A stretch of 64,000 bases of DNA from an uncultured Clostridium sp. (GCA_947427205.1 CANEHB010000002.1:1-64000); one strand, 5' to 3'. Shown: positions 43,181-53,269, counted from the stretch's first letter. Translations and numbers: made by a program. The notes: generated by a model from the letters alone, not told the origin.

Positions 43181-44272
43181 ATGATAGATAAATATTATAA
43201 AGAATTTAAAGTAAGAGATTATATGGATGAAGAAGGATTAAGTAATAGTTTAAGAAAAGATATTATAGATTGTTCATTAGGAACTAATCCATTTATTGAA
43301 GAGAATTTAATAAATAATTATTTAATGGAAAGTACATGTGAGATAAATAAATATCCATCTTTGCAATATGAATTATTAAAAAAAGAATTACTTAAATTTT
43401 ATAAAGATGTGTTATGTGAAGGTGTAAACAAAGATAATATAGCTTTTGGATCTGGAACAATGGGAATAATAAGAAATCTGGGACAATTTTTAATGAGAGA
43501 TGGTAAAAAAGTATTAGGATGTGCACCACAATTTCCAAGGTTTATATCAGAAGTAGAATTACAAAAAGGAATATATGAGTATTATACATTAGAAAAAAAG
43601 AATAACTATAAATTTATAACAGAAGAATTTATCAAAATGATAGACGATAGTTATGATGTAATATCAATAGAAAATCCTAATAATCCTACTGGGCAAATAA
43701 TAGGCATTAAAGATATTGAGAAGATTGTAGCTAAAGCAAAAGAAAATAATATTATTGTTTTAGTAGATGAAGCATATGGAGATTATATGTCTAAAAGTAA
43801 TTCAGCAATAACATTAGTAAATAAATATAATAATATTATAGTTGTAAGAAGTGCATCAAAATTTTATGGATTACCAAATCATAGAGTTGGTTATATGTTT
43901 GCTGATAAAGAATTAATAAAAATATATAATGAAATTGCAATGCCATTTCCATTTTCAGATTTATCAGCAAGTATATTTATTAAAGCTTTACAAAGCGATG
44001 CTAAGATTGAATATACTAAATCTATGGTAGTTGAGGCAAAAGAGAAAATATGCAATAGAATAAAAAAAGAAAACTATATATACACAAGTATAGATATACC
44101 AATTTTTACTATCAAATCAGATAAGTATGAAAATTTAACAAAAAAACTTATGGAAGAGGGAATTATAGCTGAGAATTGCAGTTATTTTATAAATTTAGAT
44201 AGTACTTATGCAAGATTAAGAATAAATAAAGATTATGAAAAAGTAATAGAGATTTTAATTAGAATACTTTAA
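43181..44272 (+). CDS. PLP aminotransferase, HisC/CobD type
   Basis: A 363-residue fold-type I aminotransferase. Motifs: SLGTNPF at the substrate end, AFGSGTMGIIRNLG, ENPNNPTGQIIG, VDEAYGDYM with the PLP Asp, and the Schiff-base Lys in RSASKFYGLPNHRVGY. This pattern matches histidinol-phosphate aminotransferase and threonine-phosphate decarboxylase (CobD) proteins. No his or cob genes lie near, so substrate is open; an aromatic or histidinol role is possible given the upstream T-box. AAGGA precedes the start at longish spacing. Confidence 0.82.
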   Translation: MIDKYYKEFKVRDYMDEEGLSNSLRKDIIDCSLGTNPFIEENLINNYLMESTCEINKYPSLQYELLKKELLKFYKDVLCEGVNKDNIAFGSGTMGIIRNLGQFLMRDGKKVLGCAPQFPRFISEVELQKGIYEYYTLEKKNNYKFITEEFIKMIDDSYDVISIENPNNPTGQIIGIKDIEKIVAKAKENNIIVLVDEAYGDYMSKSNSAITLVNKYNNIIVVRSASKFYGLPNHRVGYMFADKELIKIYNEIAMPFPFSDLSASIFIKALQSDAKIEYTKSMVVEAKEKICNRIKKENYIYTSIDIPIFTIKSDKYENLTKKLMEEGIIAENCSYFINLDSTYARLRINKDYEKVIEILIRIL

Positions 44273-44379
44273 TTATTTTACTAGAAAATGTAATAAATCT
44301 GATAGATAATAAAAAAATGTTGACATTTAAAAAAAATCATGTTACCATATTAACAATTAAATATTTTGTCATGAAAATG

Positions 44380-44635
44380 ATGATAGAGGTCGCGATATTT
44401 AAGAGTAAAATATATTTTAGAATTAGGCTCTTATAAATATTTGAAAGGAAATATCGCCGAAGTGGTATTTAAAGCCTAAGTAAATACTGCTGGGACATTG
44501 CAAAATATGTAATGGACTGTCACTTATGTGGAGCGCTATCTAATATACGATAAATATGCAAATAATAAGATATCTTATTATAATAAATTTTATTGAATAT
44601 TTGACCATGTATGTTCCCATACATGGTCTTTTTGA
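44380..44635 (+). promoter_or_regulatory. Lysine riboswitch with terminator
   Basis: Conserved L-box elements are present in order: GATAGAGGTCGCG (P1 5' side), AAGAGTAA, GAAAGGAAATATCGCCGAAGTG, CTGGGAC and GGAGCGCTATC (P1 3' side, ~44540). A terminator GACCATGTATG/CATACATGGTC with TTTTT lies at 44603-44633. In the class, lysine binding stabilises the aptamer and stops transcription, so the transporter below is expected to be lysine-repressed. Confidence 0.95.
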
Positions 44636-44683
44636 TTATATAGCTTCCTTAAAATGACAAGATATAAAAAAGGAGGTATTTAT

Positions 44684-45535
44684 ATGAACAAAAAAGTAAT
44701 TATTGGAATTATTGCAATAATATTATTAATTGCAGTAGTAGGAGTACTTTATTTTAACAATTCAAATGAAGAAGAAAAAAATGAAAGAGGAGTTTTACGT
44801 GTAGGGATGGAATGTGCATATGCACCATATAATTGGTCACAAGCAGATACATCTAATGGAGCAGTTCCTATTAAAGGAAGCGACAGTTATGCATATGGAT
44901 ATGATGTAATAATGGCTAAAAAACTGGCAGAATCGCTTGATTTGGATTTAGAGATTTATCAAATTGATTGGGATAGTTTACCACTAGCACTTCAATCTAA
45001 TACAATAGATTGTGTTATAGCAGGGCAATCTATTACATCAGACAGATTACAAACAGTTGATTTTTCAGAACCATATTATTATGCATCAATTGTAGCGTTA
45101 ACAAATTCAGACAGTACATATGCGAAAGCATCAGGAATATCAGATTTAGAAGGAGCAACTTGTACATCACAAATTAATACTTGTTGGTATGATACATGTT
45201 TACCACAAATAAATAATGCAAATATATTACCAGCAATGGATACAGCACCTAATATGCTTGTTGCATTAAATTCAAGAACAGTTGACTTAGTTGTAACAGA
45301 TATGCCAACAGCAATGGCAGCAGTAGAAGTATATCCAAATATGAAGATTTTAAATTTTGCAGATACAGAAGAAAATTTTAATGTATCAGAAGAGGAAATT
45401 AACATAGGAATTTCTGTAAAAAAGGGAAATACTGAATTGGTAGAAAAAATAAATAAATTTTTAAAAGATTATACAGCTACAGATTTTGAAAATATGATGA
45501 ATGAAGCAATAAAAGTTCAACCATTATCAGAATAG
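44684..45535 (+). CDS. ABC importer substrate-binding protein, probable lysine
   Basis: A 283-residue extracellular solute-binding protein (SBP_bac_3 family). It has a membrane anchor (KVIIGIIAIILLIAVVGVLYF) and no lipobox Cys, so it seems helix-anchored. The domain begins GVLRVGMECAYAPYNW, then YGYDVIMAKKLAESL and SDRLQTVDFSEPYY, typical of polar amino-acid binders. Two Cys pairs (TCTSQINTCWYDTC) may form disulfides. The lysine riboswitch directly upstream and the following permease and ATPase give the substrate. The track start at 44654 is rejected for ATG 44684 after AGGAGG. Confidence 0.9.
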   Translation: MNKKVIIGIIAIILLIAVVGVLYFNNSNEEEKNERGVLRVGMECAYAPYNWSQADTSNGAVPIKGSDSYAYGYDVIMAKKLAESLDLDLEIYQIDWDSLPLALQSNTIDCVIAGQSITSDRLQTVDFSEPYYYASIVALTNSDSTYAKASGISDLEGATCTSQINTCWYDTCLPQINNANILPAMDTAPNMLVALNSRTVDLVVTDMPTAMAAVEVYPNMKILNFADTEENFNVSEEEINIGISVKKGNTELVEKINKFLKDYTATDFENMMNEAIKVQPLSE

Positions 45536-45556
45536 TAAAAGATAGGGGGATTTTTT

Positions 45557-46366
45557 ATGGGTAAACTACCAGAGGATTTCTTAGGAAGAATTATATTTAT
45601 ATTACAAAAATATGGGCCAACTATGTTAAATGGAGCAAAAACTACTCTAATAATTGCAATAGTAGGAACGATTATAGGATGTTTAATTGGATTTTTTGTT
45701 GGCACTATTCAGAGCATACCAATAAATAAAAAAGATAACATTTTCAAGAAAGCATTATTAAAATTTGTAAAAATAATTTTAAATATATATGTAGAAGTTT
45801 TTCGTGGTACACCAATGATGGCACAAGCAATGTTCATATTTTATGGTTCAGCCATATTATTTAATTTGCATATGGACATGTGGAGTGCAGCTTATTTCAT
45901 AGTATCAATAAATACAGGTGCATATATGGCTGAAACTGTAAGAGGTGGAATTTTATCTATTTCAGAAGGTCAAACAGAAGGTGCAAAAGCAATTGGAATG
46001 ACGCATTTTCAAACGATGTTATATGTTATAATGCCACAGGCTCTAAGAAATATAATGCCACAGATTGGTAATAATTTAATTATTAATATAAAAGATACTT
46101 GTGTACTTTCATCAATAGGAGTTGTTGAATTGTTTTTTGTTACAAAAACTGTATCAGGAGCATATTACACAGTATTTGAAGCATATACGATTACAATGAT
46201 AATGTATTTAACTATGACAGTATTTTTCTCAAAATTACTTAGAATTTTTGAAAATAAATTAAATGGTCCAGAAGATTATTCACTTTTAACAACAGACACT
46301 TTAGCATATACAAGTGGAATGTTAAAATATCCTGAAAAGGAGGCAAAAGAATGGGTGAAAAAATAA
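45557..46366 (+). CDS. ABC importer permease, probable lysine
   Basis: A 269-residue polar amino-acid permease (HisM/GlnP style). It has about five membrane helices, and the EAA loop [26 protein letters not shown] contacts the ATPase. [15 protein letters not shown] is the family motif. GGGGG lies before the ATG. It overlaps the ATPase gene by 16 nt. Expression is expected under the lysine riboswitch at 44380. Confidence 0.93.
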   Translation: MGKLPEDFLGRIIFILQKYGPTMLNGAKTTLIIAIVGTIIGCLIGFFVGTIQSIPINKKDNIFKKALLKFVKIILNIYVEVFRGTPMMAQAMFIFYGSAILFNLHMDMWSAAYFIVSINTGAYMAETVRGGILSISEGQTEGAKAIGMTHFQTMLYVIMPQALRNIMPQIGNNLIINIKDTCVLSSIGVVELFFVTKTVSGAYYTVFEAYTITMIMYLTMTVFFSKLLRIFENKLNGPEDYSLLTTDTLAYTSGMLKYPEKEAKEWVKK

Positions 46367-47088
46367 TTGAAATAAAACATTTGAAAAAGTTTTTTGGAAA
46401 AAATGAAGTATTAAAGGATATTAATTTTTCAGTAAAGAAAGGTGACGTAACTTGCATAATAGGAGCATCTGGCTCAGGAAAATCAACCCTTTTAAGATGT
46501 ATAAATTTATTGGAAGAACCTTCTAGTGGAGAAATATTATATATAAATCAAAACATATTAGATTCAAAAGATATACCAGCATATAGGACAAAAGTAGGAA
46601 TGGTATTTCAAGGATTTAATTTATTTGATAACATGAATGTATTACAAAATTGTATGATAGGATTAACAAAGGTATTAAAAGAAGAAAAAAAACAAGCAGA
46701 AAAAGAAAGTTTATATTATTTAGAGAAAGTAGGAATGTTGCCATATATTAATGCTAAGCCACGACAATTATCTGGAGGACAAAAACAGCGTGTTGCAATA
46801 GCACGAGCATTAGCAATGAAGCCAGATGTATTATTATTTGATGAACCAACATCTGCTTTAGATCCTCAGATGGTAAGTGAAGTCTTAAATGTAATAAAAG
46901 AACTAGCAAAAGAAGGATTTACAATGATAATAGTTACACATGAAATGAACTTTGCAAGAGATGTTTCAAATCATGTTATATATATGAAAGATGGTGTTAT
47001 TTGTGAAGAAGGAACACCTCAAGAAATATTTAATAATCCACAAAAAGAAGATACCAAAAACTTTTTAGAAAGGTTTATTAATTTATAG
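46351..47088 (+). CDS. ABC importer ATPase, probable lysine
   Basis: A 245-residue ATPase of the polar amino-acid uptake family. Walker [14 protein letters not shown]-loop [10 protein letters not shown], signature [15 protein letters not shown] and Walker [14 protein letters not shown] are all intact. It powers the permease encoded by the overlapping upstream gene; AAAGGAGG lies before the ATG. It is the last gene of the three-gene lysine uptake operon and is followed by a terminator. Confidence 0.96.
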   Translation: MGEKIIEIKHLKKFFGKNEVLKDINFSVKKGDVTCIIGASGSGKSTLLRCINLLEEPSSGEILYINQNILDSKDIPAYRTKVGMVFQGFNLFDNMNVLQNCMIGLTKVLKEEKKQAEKESLYYLEKVGMLPYINAKPRQLSGGQKQRVAIARALAMKPDVLLFDEPTSALDPQMVSEVLNVIKELAKEGFTMIIVTHEMNFARDVSNHVIYMKDGVICEEGTPQEIFNNPQKEDTKNFLERFINL

Positions 47089-47122
47089 TATATCAAAACA
47101 AAAGTAAAGATTAGTTTTTTTC

Positions 47123-47147
47123 AGGCAGGCGACCACCTGCCTTTTCT
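47123..47147 (+). terminator. Terminator after lysine importer operon
   Basis: AGGCAGG pairs with CCTGCCT around CGACCA, followed by TTTTCTTT. The bases from 47148 to 47380 show no gene, only AT-rich DNA. Confidence 0.75.
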
Positions 47148-47380
47148 TTATTTTATAAAGATTTTTTATAAAATAAAAGAGATATGTAACCACATATTTC
47201 TTAGTGCAAATCATTTAATGAGTTCTTACGATTTACTAGCTAAATACATTATAGTTTATTTATTATTTTTATATGTATATATAAATTTATATTTTTAGCT
47301 ATGATATATGAATAAACTATTGATTAACAAACAAATAATATATATAATTTTATATATAGATTTTGTATAAAGGAATGTGT

Positions 47381-48622
47381 ATGAAGAAGAAAATAATACT
47401 AATAGTAATAATTATAGTAATTGCAATAATATTAGCAAGATTTTTTATATTTTATGATAAATATAAAATGCCAAAAGGAGCTGAAATTACTATTTCTAAT
47501 GAAGATATAGATGTATATGATGAGACTAATTTGTATGATTTAATAAAAAGTAATAATGTAGAGATATTATCAGAAGATATACCTTTAGATTATATGAATA
47601 TTGGAGAACATACAGTTACTATAGAATATAAATATAAGGTGAAAAAATATGCATATGATATAAAATATAATGTTGTTGATAATGTGAAACCAATTTTTAT
47701 TAATGTACCATCAACAAAAACTTTATATGTTAATGAAGGAGATGAAGAAGCATTAACTAAAAAAGTTAGTTATGCAGATAATTATGATACAAAACCAGAT
47801 TTAAAAATAGAAGGAAATGTAAATTTTAATGAGATTGGAACATATAAAATAAAATACATCATAACAGATCAGTCAGGAAATAAAACTACAAAAGATACAG
47901 TAATTCAAGTAAAAGAAAAAGTAAAAAAAGAAGATTCAGAAAATAAAGATGACGAGGAAGAGGAAGAAGACTTTATTAATATTGAAGAACAAATAGCGAA
48001 TTATAAAACAGAAGACACTATGATTGGAATTGATATTTCAAAATGGCAAGGAGAAGTAGATTTTGAAAAAGTAAAAAATTCTGGAGTAGAATTTGTTATT
48101 TTAAGAATGGGAGTTATGAAGAATAAAGATACTCCAATTACTATAGATAATACATTTAAAAATAATTATCAGAAAGCTAAAGAAGTAGGGTTAAAGGTTG
48201 GAATATATGTTTATTCAGAATCAAATACTATCCAATCAGCAGTAGAAAATGCAGAATTTGTTATAGAAACTTTAAATGGAGACAAACTAGATTTTCCAGT
48301 ATGCTTTGACTGGGAATGTTGGGCGAATTTTAATGAATTAGAAATAAATTTATATCAATTAAATGAAATGTATGATGCATTTTCAAAAAGGTTAAAAGAT
48401 GCTGGATATGATACAATGTTATATGCAAGTGAAAATTATTTAAATAATACATGGCTTTCATTAAAAGATTATACAATATGGGTAGCTAAATATTCTACTA
48501 AAACTCCATCAGTAAATGATAGTGATTATATATTATGGCAAAATAGCGATAAAGGTCGTGTTGATGGGATCAATGAACCTGTGGATTTAGATATTTATTA
48601 TAAAAATAAAGTTAATAAATAA
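47381..48622 (+). CDS. Membrane-anchored GH25 lysozyme
   Basis: A 413-residue muramidase. It has an N-terminal anchor (KIILIVIIIVIAIILARFFIF), a DUF5011/Ig-like region (~100-190, with NEIGTYKIKYIITDQSGNKTT), a Glu/Asp-rich linker (KDDEEEEEDF) and a C-terminal GH25 domain (~215-410). Catalytic motifs are GIDISKWQGEVDF and CFDWECW (DxE). The enzyme would cut the MurNAc-GlcNAc bond outside the cell and may act in wall turnover or spore processes. The track start is upstream; ATG 47381 follows AAAGGA. It is a single gene with its own terminator. Confidence 0.93.
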   Translation: MKKKIILIVIIIVIAIILARFFIFYDKYKMPKGAEITISNEDIDVYDETNLYDLIKSNNVEILSEDIPLDYMNIGEHTVTIEYKYKVKKYAYDIKYNVVDNVKPIFINVPSTKTLYVNEGDEEALTKKVSYADNYDTKPDLKIEGNVNFNEIGTYKIKYIITDQSGNKTTKDTVIQVKEKVKKEDSENKDDEEEEEDFINIEEQIANYKTEDTMIGIDISKWQGEVDFEKVKNSGVEFVILRMGVMKNKDTPITIDNTFKNNYQKAKEVGLKVGIYVYSESNTIQSAVENAEFVIETLNGDKLDFPVCFDWECWANFNELEINLYQLNEMYDAFSKRLKDAGYDTMLYASENYLNNTWLSLKDYTIWVAKYSTKTPSVNDSDYILWQNSDKGRVDGINEPVDLDIYYKNKVNK

Positions 48623-48628
48623 AAAATA

Positions 48629-48683
48629 AAATGTGAAACAAAATTATTAAAATGATAAAATAATGTTTCACATTTATTTTTTT
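48629..48683. terminator. Terminator after GH25 gene
   Basis: AAATGTGAAACA pairs with TGTTTCACATTT, followed by ATTTTTTTG. It may also serve the convergent Fic gene. Confidence 0.75.
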
Positions 48684-48714
48684 GAAAAAAAGACTAGAAA
48701 ACCTAGTTTAAATT

Positions 48715-49303
48715 TTATAAATTTTCAGTTTTATAAGTAATATATCCTTCATAATGATAACTTGCGTCAATACCTTTCATATATACTTTTCTATCATTTA
48801 TTTTATCTGTTAAAGCTTTTTTTAGAAGTTCTTTTATTTCAACATCTTTTATTGGACTACGTTCCATAGCAAGAAGATAATCTTCTTTATTAACTTTACT
48901 CCAATCAATAACTAATTTTAATTCTTTTTTTAATATTAAGTCAAGCCATATGCGAGTACTTCTACCATTACTTTCTCTAAATGGATGAATGATATTCATT
49001 TCAACATATTTTTCTAGGATTTCATCAAAATTTGATTGAGGCATTTTTTCAATATTTTCTAAAGCATTATTAATATAGGCAATAGGAACAAATCTAAAAT
49101 TACCTTTTGCAATATTTTCTTTTCTAATTGCTCCTGCAAAATAATAAATATCATTAAATAAGTACTTATGAATTTTAGATAATGCTTCAAAAGTTCCAGG
49201 TTTTAAAGTATCTAGATAACCTGTTTCAAATAATTCTTTAGCTTTCTTCTTCTCTAACTAAATCAGATTCATTAGTTAAATTTAATTTGTTTTCTAAAGC
49301 CAT
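48715..49303 (-). pseudogene. Frameshifted Fic-domain protein
   Basis: The minus-strand frame begins at 49303 (MALENKLNLTNESDLVREEE) after GGAGGAATATT and stops after a one-base shift near 49245-49255, in an AGAAGAAGAAAG run. The second frame continues with AKELFETGYLDTLKPGTFEALSKIH to the end. The Fic core HPFRESNGRSTRIW is intact apart from Gly-to-Ser in the canonical GNGR. Fic enzymes AMPylate targets such as gyrase or GTPases. The 109-aa track ORF is only the C-terminal part. The shift may be real or a sequencing error in a homopolymer-like run. Confidence 0.85.
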
Positions 49304-49402
49304 AATATTCCTCCAATAAATATATTTTAATAGATTTATTAAATAAACAATAAATATTTTATATAAATAAAACTAAGTTGGGAAAAAGTCGGGAAATAAA
49401 AA

Positions 49403-49439
49403 ATACAGTAAGGTTTGTTTTTTTTAAACCTTACTGTAT
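49403..49439 (-). terminator. Terminator after tRNA-Met
   Basis: ATACAGTAAGGTTT pairs with AAACCTTACTGTAT. It lies just downstream of the tRNA on the minus strand and is followed there by TTTTTTATTT. Confidence 0.75.
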
Positions 49440-49448
49440 TAATACTTT

Positions 49449-49525
49449 TGGTAGCGACGGTGAGATTCGAACTTACGACCTGCCGGGTATGAACCGGATG
49501 CTCTAGCCAACTGAGCTACGTCGCC
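49449..49525 (-). tRNA. tRNA-Met (CAT)
   Basis: Minus-strand 77-nt tRNA beginning GGCGACGTAGCTCAG and ending with encoded CCA. The anticodon loop is TTCATAC (CAT); T loop GTTCGAATC is canonical, as is the D-arm AGCTCAGTTGG. The acceptor pairs with a terminal G-T. The G1 and non-initiator features favour elongator tRNA-Met; a tRNA-Ile2 with modified CAT cannot be excluded without alignment. Confidence 0.95.
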
Positions 49526-49685
49526 ATGATTACTTAGCAGATATTATTATAATAGTATTATTAGCGTTTGTCAAGTAAAAAATTCAATAATCTTGTATTT
49601 ATTAAGTAAAAATATAAATGAAATTATAAAATAAATATAGTTTATAGTTTTTTTAAAATAAAAAATTTAAGAAAAATAAAAACAA

Positions 49686-49712
49686 AAATCCCTAGTTAAA
49701 AAACTAGGGATT
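49686..49712 (-). terminator. Terminator after 65-aa gene
   Basis: AATCCCTAGTT pairs with AACTAGGGATT; on the minus strand it is followed by TTTTTGTTTTTATTTTT. Confidence 0.75.
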
Positions 49713-49720
49713 AAAATTGA

Positions 49721-49918
49721 CTAATCTTCATTTTTTTTGTTGTTATCTTTTTTCTTCTTAGCTAGTGGGATTATAACTTTTTTCTTGTTTTTTACAGAAT
49801 CCTTTGGTCTTAAGTCATTCATGCAATCTCCAACTTCTGAAATGTTTAATATAGAATCATCACCGATAACAACTTCAATATCGTCATTATTAGCATTATT
49901 AACTTCTTTTTTAGACAT
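49721..49918 (-). CDS. Uncharacterised 65-aa charged protein
   Basis: A 65-residue protein (MSKKEVNNANNDDIEVVIGDDS ... KKVIIPLAKKKKDNNKKNED). It has an acidic first half, a central SEVGDCMNDLRPKDSV segment with one Cys, and a very basic tail. The start is set at ATG 49918 after GAGGTGA. The overlapping plus-strand ORF in the track is a shadow: its translation is a hydrophobic Ser/Phe run typical of antisense to Lys/Asp-rich coding DNA. It lies divergent from scpB. Function is unknown. Confidence 0.65.
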   Translation of the reverse strand: MSKKEVNNANNDDIEVVIGDDSILNISEVGDCMNDLRPKDSVKNKKKVIIPLAKKKKDNNKKNED

Positions 49919-50005
49919 TTTTATCACCTCATAAATAAACTTACATTTTTATTATATCACATCAAAAATATTATGTCAATTAGCAAAATTAAAATCCCTA
50001 TAAGG

Positions 50006-50034
50006 TTGACAATAGTTGAATTTCATGTAATAAT
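50006..50034 (+). promoter_or_regulatory. Probable scpB promoter
   Basis: A consensus TTGACA at 50006-50011 is followed 17 nt later by AATAAT, an acceptable -10, about 28 nt before the scpB ribosome-binding site. Confidence 0.5.
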
Positions 50035-50061
50035 ATAAGAATAATATTTATGGAGGAGAAT

Positions 50062-50673
50062 ATGGAATTTAGCAAAGAACAATCAATAATTGAAGCAATG
50101 CTTTTTGCAGCTGGACGTGAAGTAAGTGTAAAAGAAATTATGAACGTTTTAGAGCTAGGTGCAGAAGATATTGATAAAATTATTTTAAATATGAAAACTG
50201 AATATGAAGCTAGAAACAGTGGTATTGAGATAATTAAAGTTAATGAAAATTATCAATTATGTACAAAAAAAGAATATTATGAATACATATATCCATTATT
50301 TGATAATAGGGCTAAACCTAATATTTCTAATGCTGCATTAGAGACATTGGCTATAATTGCGTATAATCCTAACATAACTAGATCAGAAATCGAAGCTATA
50401 CGTGGTGTTAGCACAGATGGAACAGTATATAAATTATTAGAATTTGATTTAATAGAAGAAGCTGGAAAACTAGATGCACCTGGAAGACCAACAATGTATA
50501 AAGTTACTAATAAGTTTATGAAAATGTTTGGAATTTCAAGTTTAGAAGAGTTACCAGAACTTCCAAGATACAAATTAGATGAAAATGAACAAATTGTAAT
50601 AGATGATGTAATGGAGGCTCCAATGCCCGCAAGGGAAGACGAAAATATTAAAAATGAAGAAAATAAAGTTTAA
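50062..50673 (+). CDS. scpB: Segregation and condensation protein ScpB
   Basis: A 203-residue ScpB, the winged-helix partner of ScpA in the SMC complex that compacts and segregates chromosomes. It has EAMLFAAGREVSVKEIMNVL, the conserved LETLAIIAYNPNITRSEIEAIRGV core and GRPTMYKVTNKF. The track start at 50050 overlaps the Shine-Dalgarno; ATG 50062 after GGAGGAG is right. No scpA lies beside it, while smc is encoded at 53535, about 3 kb downstream. The C-terminal tail is acidic as usual. Confidence 0.95.
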   Translation: MEFSKEQSIIEAMLFAAGREVSVKEIMNVLELGAEDIDKIILNMKTEYEARNSGIEIIKVNENYQLCTKKEYYEYIYPLFDNRAKPNISNAALETLAIIAYNPNITRSEIEAIRGVSTDGTVYKLLEFDLIEEAGKLDAPGRPTMYKVTNKFMKMFGISSLEELPELPRYKLDENEQIVIDDVMEAPMPAREDENIKNEENKV

Positions 50674-50774
50674 ATATCAAAATATAATATATCGAATAGA
50701 AATTGATGAAGTATGTAAGTAAAAGTATAAATTTACTATTAGATTATATTATGTTTTAAATTGGAGGTTAAATT

Positions 50775-52211
50775 ATGGGAAAAGAAGAATTTGTAAAAGA
50801 AATAACAAATATAGAAGATGATTTTGCTAAGTGGTATACAGATGTTGTAAGAAAGGCAGAACTTGCAGATTATACAGATACAAAAGGTTGTATAGCTATA
50901 AGACCTTATGGATATGCAATTTGGGAGAATATTCAAAATTATGCAGATAAAAAATTTAAAGAAGTTGGTGTAACTAATCTATACATGCCAGTTCTTATTC
51001 CAGAAAGCATGTTAGAAAAAGAAAAGGATCATGTTGAAGGTTTTGCTCCAGAAGTTGCATGGGTTACTGTTGGAGGAGGAGAAGAACTAGAAGAGCGACT
51101 TTGTATAAGACCTACTTCAGAAACAATGATGTCAACAATGTATTCTAAATGGGTAAAATCTTGGAGAGATTTACCAATACTTGGAAATCAATGGTGTAAT
51201 GTATTAAGATGGGAAAAAGAAACAAGACCATTTTTACGTTCAAGAGAATTTTTATGGCAAGAAGGTCATACAGTTCATGAAACAGCTAAAGAAGCTGAAG
51301 AAAGAACATTAATGATGCTTGATATATATGCAGATGTTATTGAAAATCTTTTAGCAATACCAGTATTAAAGGGAAGAAAAACACCAAAAGAGCAATTTGC
51401 AGGAGCTGATAGTACATATACAGTAGAAACAATGATGCATGATGGAAGAGCTCTTCAAGCTGGAACATCACATTATTTTGGTCAAAACTTTACTAAACCT
51501 TTTGAAATAAAATTCCAAAATAGAGAAGGAAAAGAAGAATATGCATATCAAACTTCTTGGGGAATTAGTACAAGATTAATAGGAGCAGTAATTATGGCTC
51601 ATGGAGATAACAGAGGATTAAAATTACCACCAAGAGTTGCTCCAATCCAAGCAGTTATAGTACCAATAGCACAACATAAAGAGGGAGTTTTAGAAAAAGT
51701 CTGTGAAATTTACAAAGATTTATCTAAAAACTTTAGAATGAAATTAGATGATAGAGATAATTGTTCAACAGGATTTAAGTTTAATGATTGGGAAATGAGA
51801 GGAGTACCAGTTAGAATTGAAATAGGTCCAAAAGATTTAGAAAACAATCAAGCAGTTTTAGTAAGACGTGATAACGGAGAAAAAGAAACAGTAGAACTTT
51901 CAAAATTAAATGAAAGATTAGAAAGCTTATTAGAAGAAATACAAAATAGCATGTTTAACACTTGCTTAGAAAGAAGAAAAGAGAAGACAACAGTTGCTTA
52001 TACATTAGATGAAATGATAAAACAAATGGAAGAAAATCAAGGATTTATAAAAACAATGTGGTGTGGAGATGTAGCTTGTGAAGATAAAATAAAAGAAGTT
52101 ACAGGAGCACATTCAAGATGTATGCCATTTGAACAAGAACAATTAGCAGAGGTATGTCCAGTTTGTGGAAAGAAAGCTACTAAAATGGTAGTTTGGGGTA
52201 GACAATATTAA
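50775..52211 (+). CDS. proS: Prolyl-tRNA synthetase (archaeal/eukaryotic-type)
   Basis: A 478-residue class II ProRS of the short type without the bacterial editing insertion. Motifs: [22 protein letters not shown] for motif 2 region, [12 protein letters not shown], and the anticodon-binding domain from ~300. The C-terminal zinc-type segment [18 protein letters not shown] is typical of this clade, which is common in Clostridia. The start has GGAGG upstream, and a terminator follows. Confidence 0.96.
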   Translation: MGKEEFVKEITNIEDDFAKWYTDVVRKAELADYTDTKGCIAIRPYGYAIWENIQNYADKKFKEVGVTNLYMPVLIPESMLEKEKDHVEGFAPEVAWVTVGGGEELEERLCIRPTSETMMSTMYSKWVKSWRDLPILGNQWCNVLRWEKETRPFLRSREFLWQEGHTVHETAKEAEERTLMMLDIYADVIENLLAIPVLKGRKTPKEQFAGADSTYTVETMMHDGRALQAGTSHYFGQNFTKPFEIKFQNREGKEEYAYQTSWGISTRLIGAVIMAHGDNRGLKLPPRVAPIQAVIVPIAQHKEGVLEKVCEIYKDLSKNFRMKLDDRDNCSTGFKFNDWEMRGVPVRIEIGPKDLENNQAVLVRRDNGEKETVELSKLNERLESLLEEIQNSMFNTCLERRKEKTTVAYTLDEMIKQMEENQGFIKTMWCGDVACEDKIKEVTGAHSRCMPFEQEQLAEVCPVCGKKATKMVVWGRQY

Positions 52212-52215
52212 TAAT

Positions 52216-52253
52216 AAAAAGATAATCCTAACATAAAAGGATTATCTTTTTTT
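52216..52253 (+). terminator. Terminator after proS
   Basis: AAAAAGATAATCC pairs with GGATTATCTTTTTTT. Confidence 0.8.
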
Positions 52254-52300
52254 GTAGTATAAAATTATAATCGAGACTTATGGATTTTTATTATATTTAA
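52254..52300 (+). repeat. AT-rich intergenic motif family, copy 1
   Basis: TTTTTGTAGTATAAAATTATAATCGAGACTTATGG..TTTTTATTAT resembles units at 53389-53456 and 63921-64000: a T run, TAGTA, an AAAATT stretch, and then ATAATTRTARCGAG followed by CTTA/TTTA and T-rich DNA. Similarity is partial, so this is a tentative family. Confidence 0.35.
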
Positions 52301-52327
52301 TACAAAATATTAGTCTCTATTTAATTA

Positions 52328-53269
52328 TTATATTCTCAATCTTTTAATTTGCTTTACCTCATCATATAATTTTGTAATATGAGATTTTCTTATTTTATAT
52401 GCTTCTTCGAATTCTTGAAGTATTTGTGGCAATTTTTCAGGTTCTTCGTGAGGTTTTAAATAGCATTTTATTTCAGCTCTATAATATTCTTTTTTATCTT
52501 GAGTAAGAGCTCCTTGCATTCTATAATAATATTTTTGAGCATCACCAATTCTTTTAATTTCTTTTTTTAAAAATTCCAAATAATCTGTTCTTGCAACAAT
52601 TTCATATTCTGTATCATCTATAATTACTTTGAATAAAGCTTTTAATATTTTTTTATCTATTTTCCCAACACCACCAAGACTAGCTTTTTTTACAGCATCT
52701 CCAAGGTTCTTAGCAACAGTAGGTCTAGCATGGTCAATTAAAATATTTAATGCATCTACAACTCCAATGTGAGTTTTATATTGACGTTTAGCCGTTATAG
52801 CTTCAAATTCATCAGCTACTCTTATTATTTGTGCTTCATATGGAATTTTATTACCAAGAACACCATGTGGATATCCAGTTCCGTCTAATGCTTCATGATG
52901 ATATAAAGCTCCTGCTGCATATGGTCTTAATTTTAAATCATTCATACAAATTTTATAACCTATTGATGTATGAGTTTTCATTATTTCATATTCTTCATCA
53001 GTTAATTTTGAAGGCTTTTGCAAAACTGCTGGTGGAATAAAGATTTTTCCAACATCATGTAAATATGCACAAGTAGTACAATATACAGTAAATCCTTTTG
53101 ACATTCCTAATTTTTCACAAAGTCTACAAGTAATATTTGCTACATTTTCTGAATGACGTCTAGTAAAAGCATCTAAACCATCAAGCATTTTTAATTGATA
53201 ACGAATAGTGTCATCTAAATTATATGATTTGATTGATGTACTATTATAAAAATCAAAAACTTCTTTCAT
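52328..53269 (-). CDS. HD-GYP domain phosphodiesterase-like protein
   Basis: A 313-residue soluble HD-GYP protein. Residues ~35-185 contain RHSENVANIT, YLHDVGKIFIP and HHEALDGTGYPHG, the full HD and GYP motifs of cyclic-di-GMP phosphodiesterases. No sensor domain precedes it; the C-terminal ~110 residues are helical and basic (KKSHITKLYDEVKQIKRL). It probably lowers c-di-GMP or a related nucleotide. The start follows AGGAGAAACAA. It is divergent from smc. Confidence 0.9.
   Translation of the reverse strand: MKEVFDFYNSTSIKSYNLDDTIRYQLKMLDGLDAFTRRHSENVANITCRLCEKLGMSKGFTVYCTTCAYLHDVGKIFIPPAVLQKPSKLTDEEYEIMKTHTSIGYKICMNDLKLRPYAAGALYHHEALDGTGYPHGVLGNKIPYEAQIIRVADEFEAITAKRQYKTHIGVVDALNILIDHARPTVAKNLGDAVKKASLGGVGKIDKKILKALFKVIIDDTEYEIVARTDYLEFLKKEIKRIGDAQKYYYRMQGALTQDKKEYYRAEIKCYLKPHEEPEKLPQILQEFEEAYKIRKSHITKLYDEVKQIKRLRI

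Noticed and set aside
49737-49934. Plus-strand ORF of 65 aa
   Set aside because: Shadow of the minus-strand 65-aa gene, which has a proper ribosome-binding site and a matching terminator.
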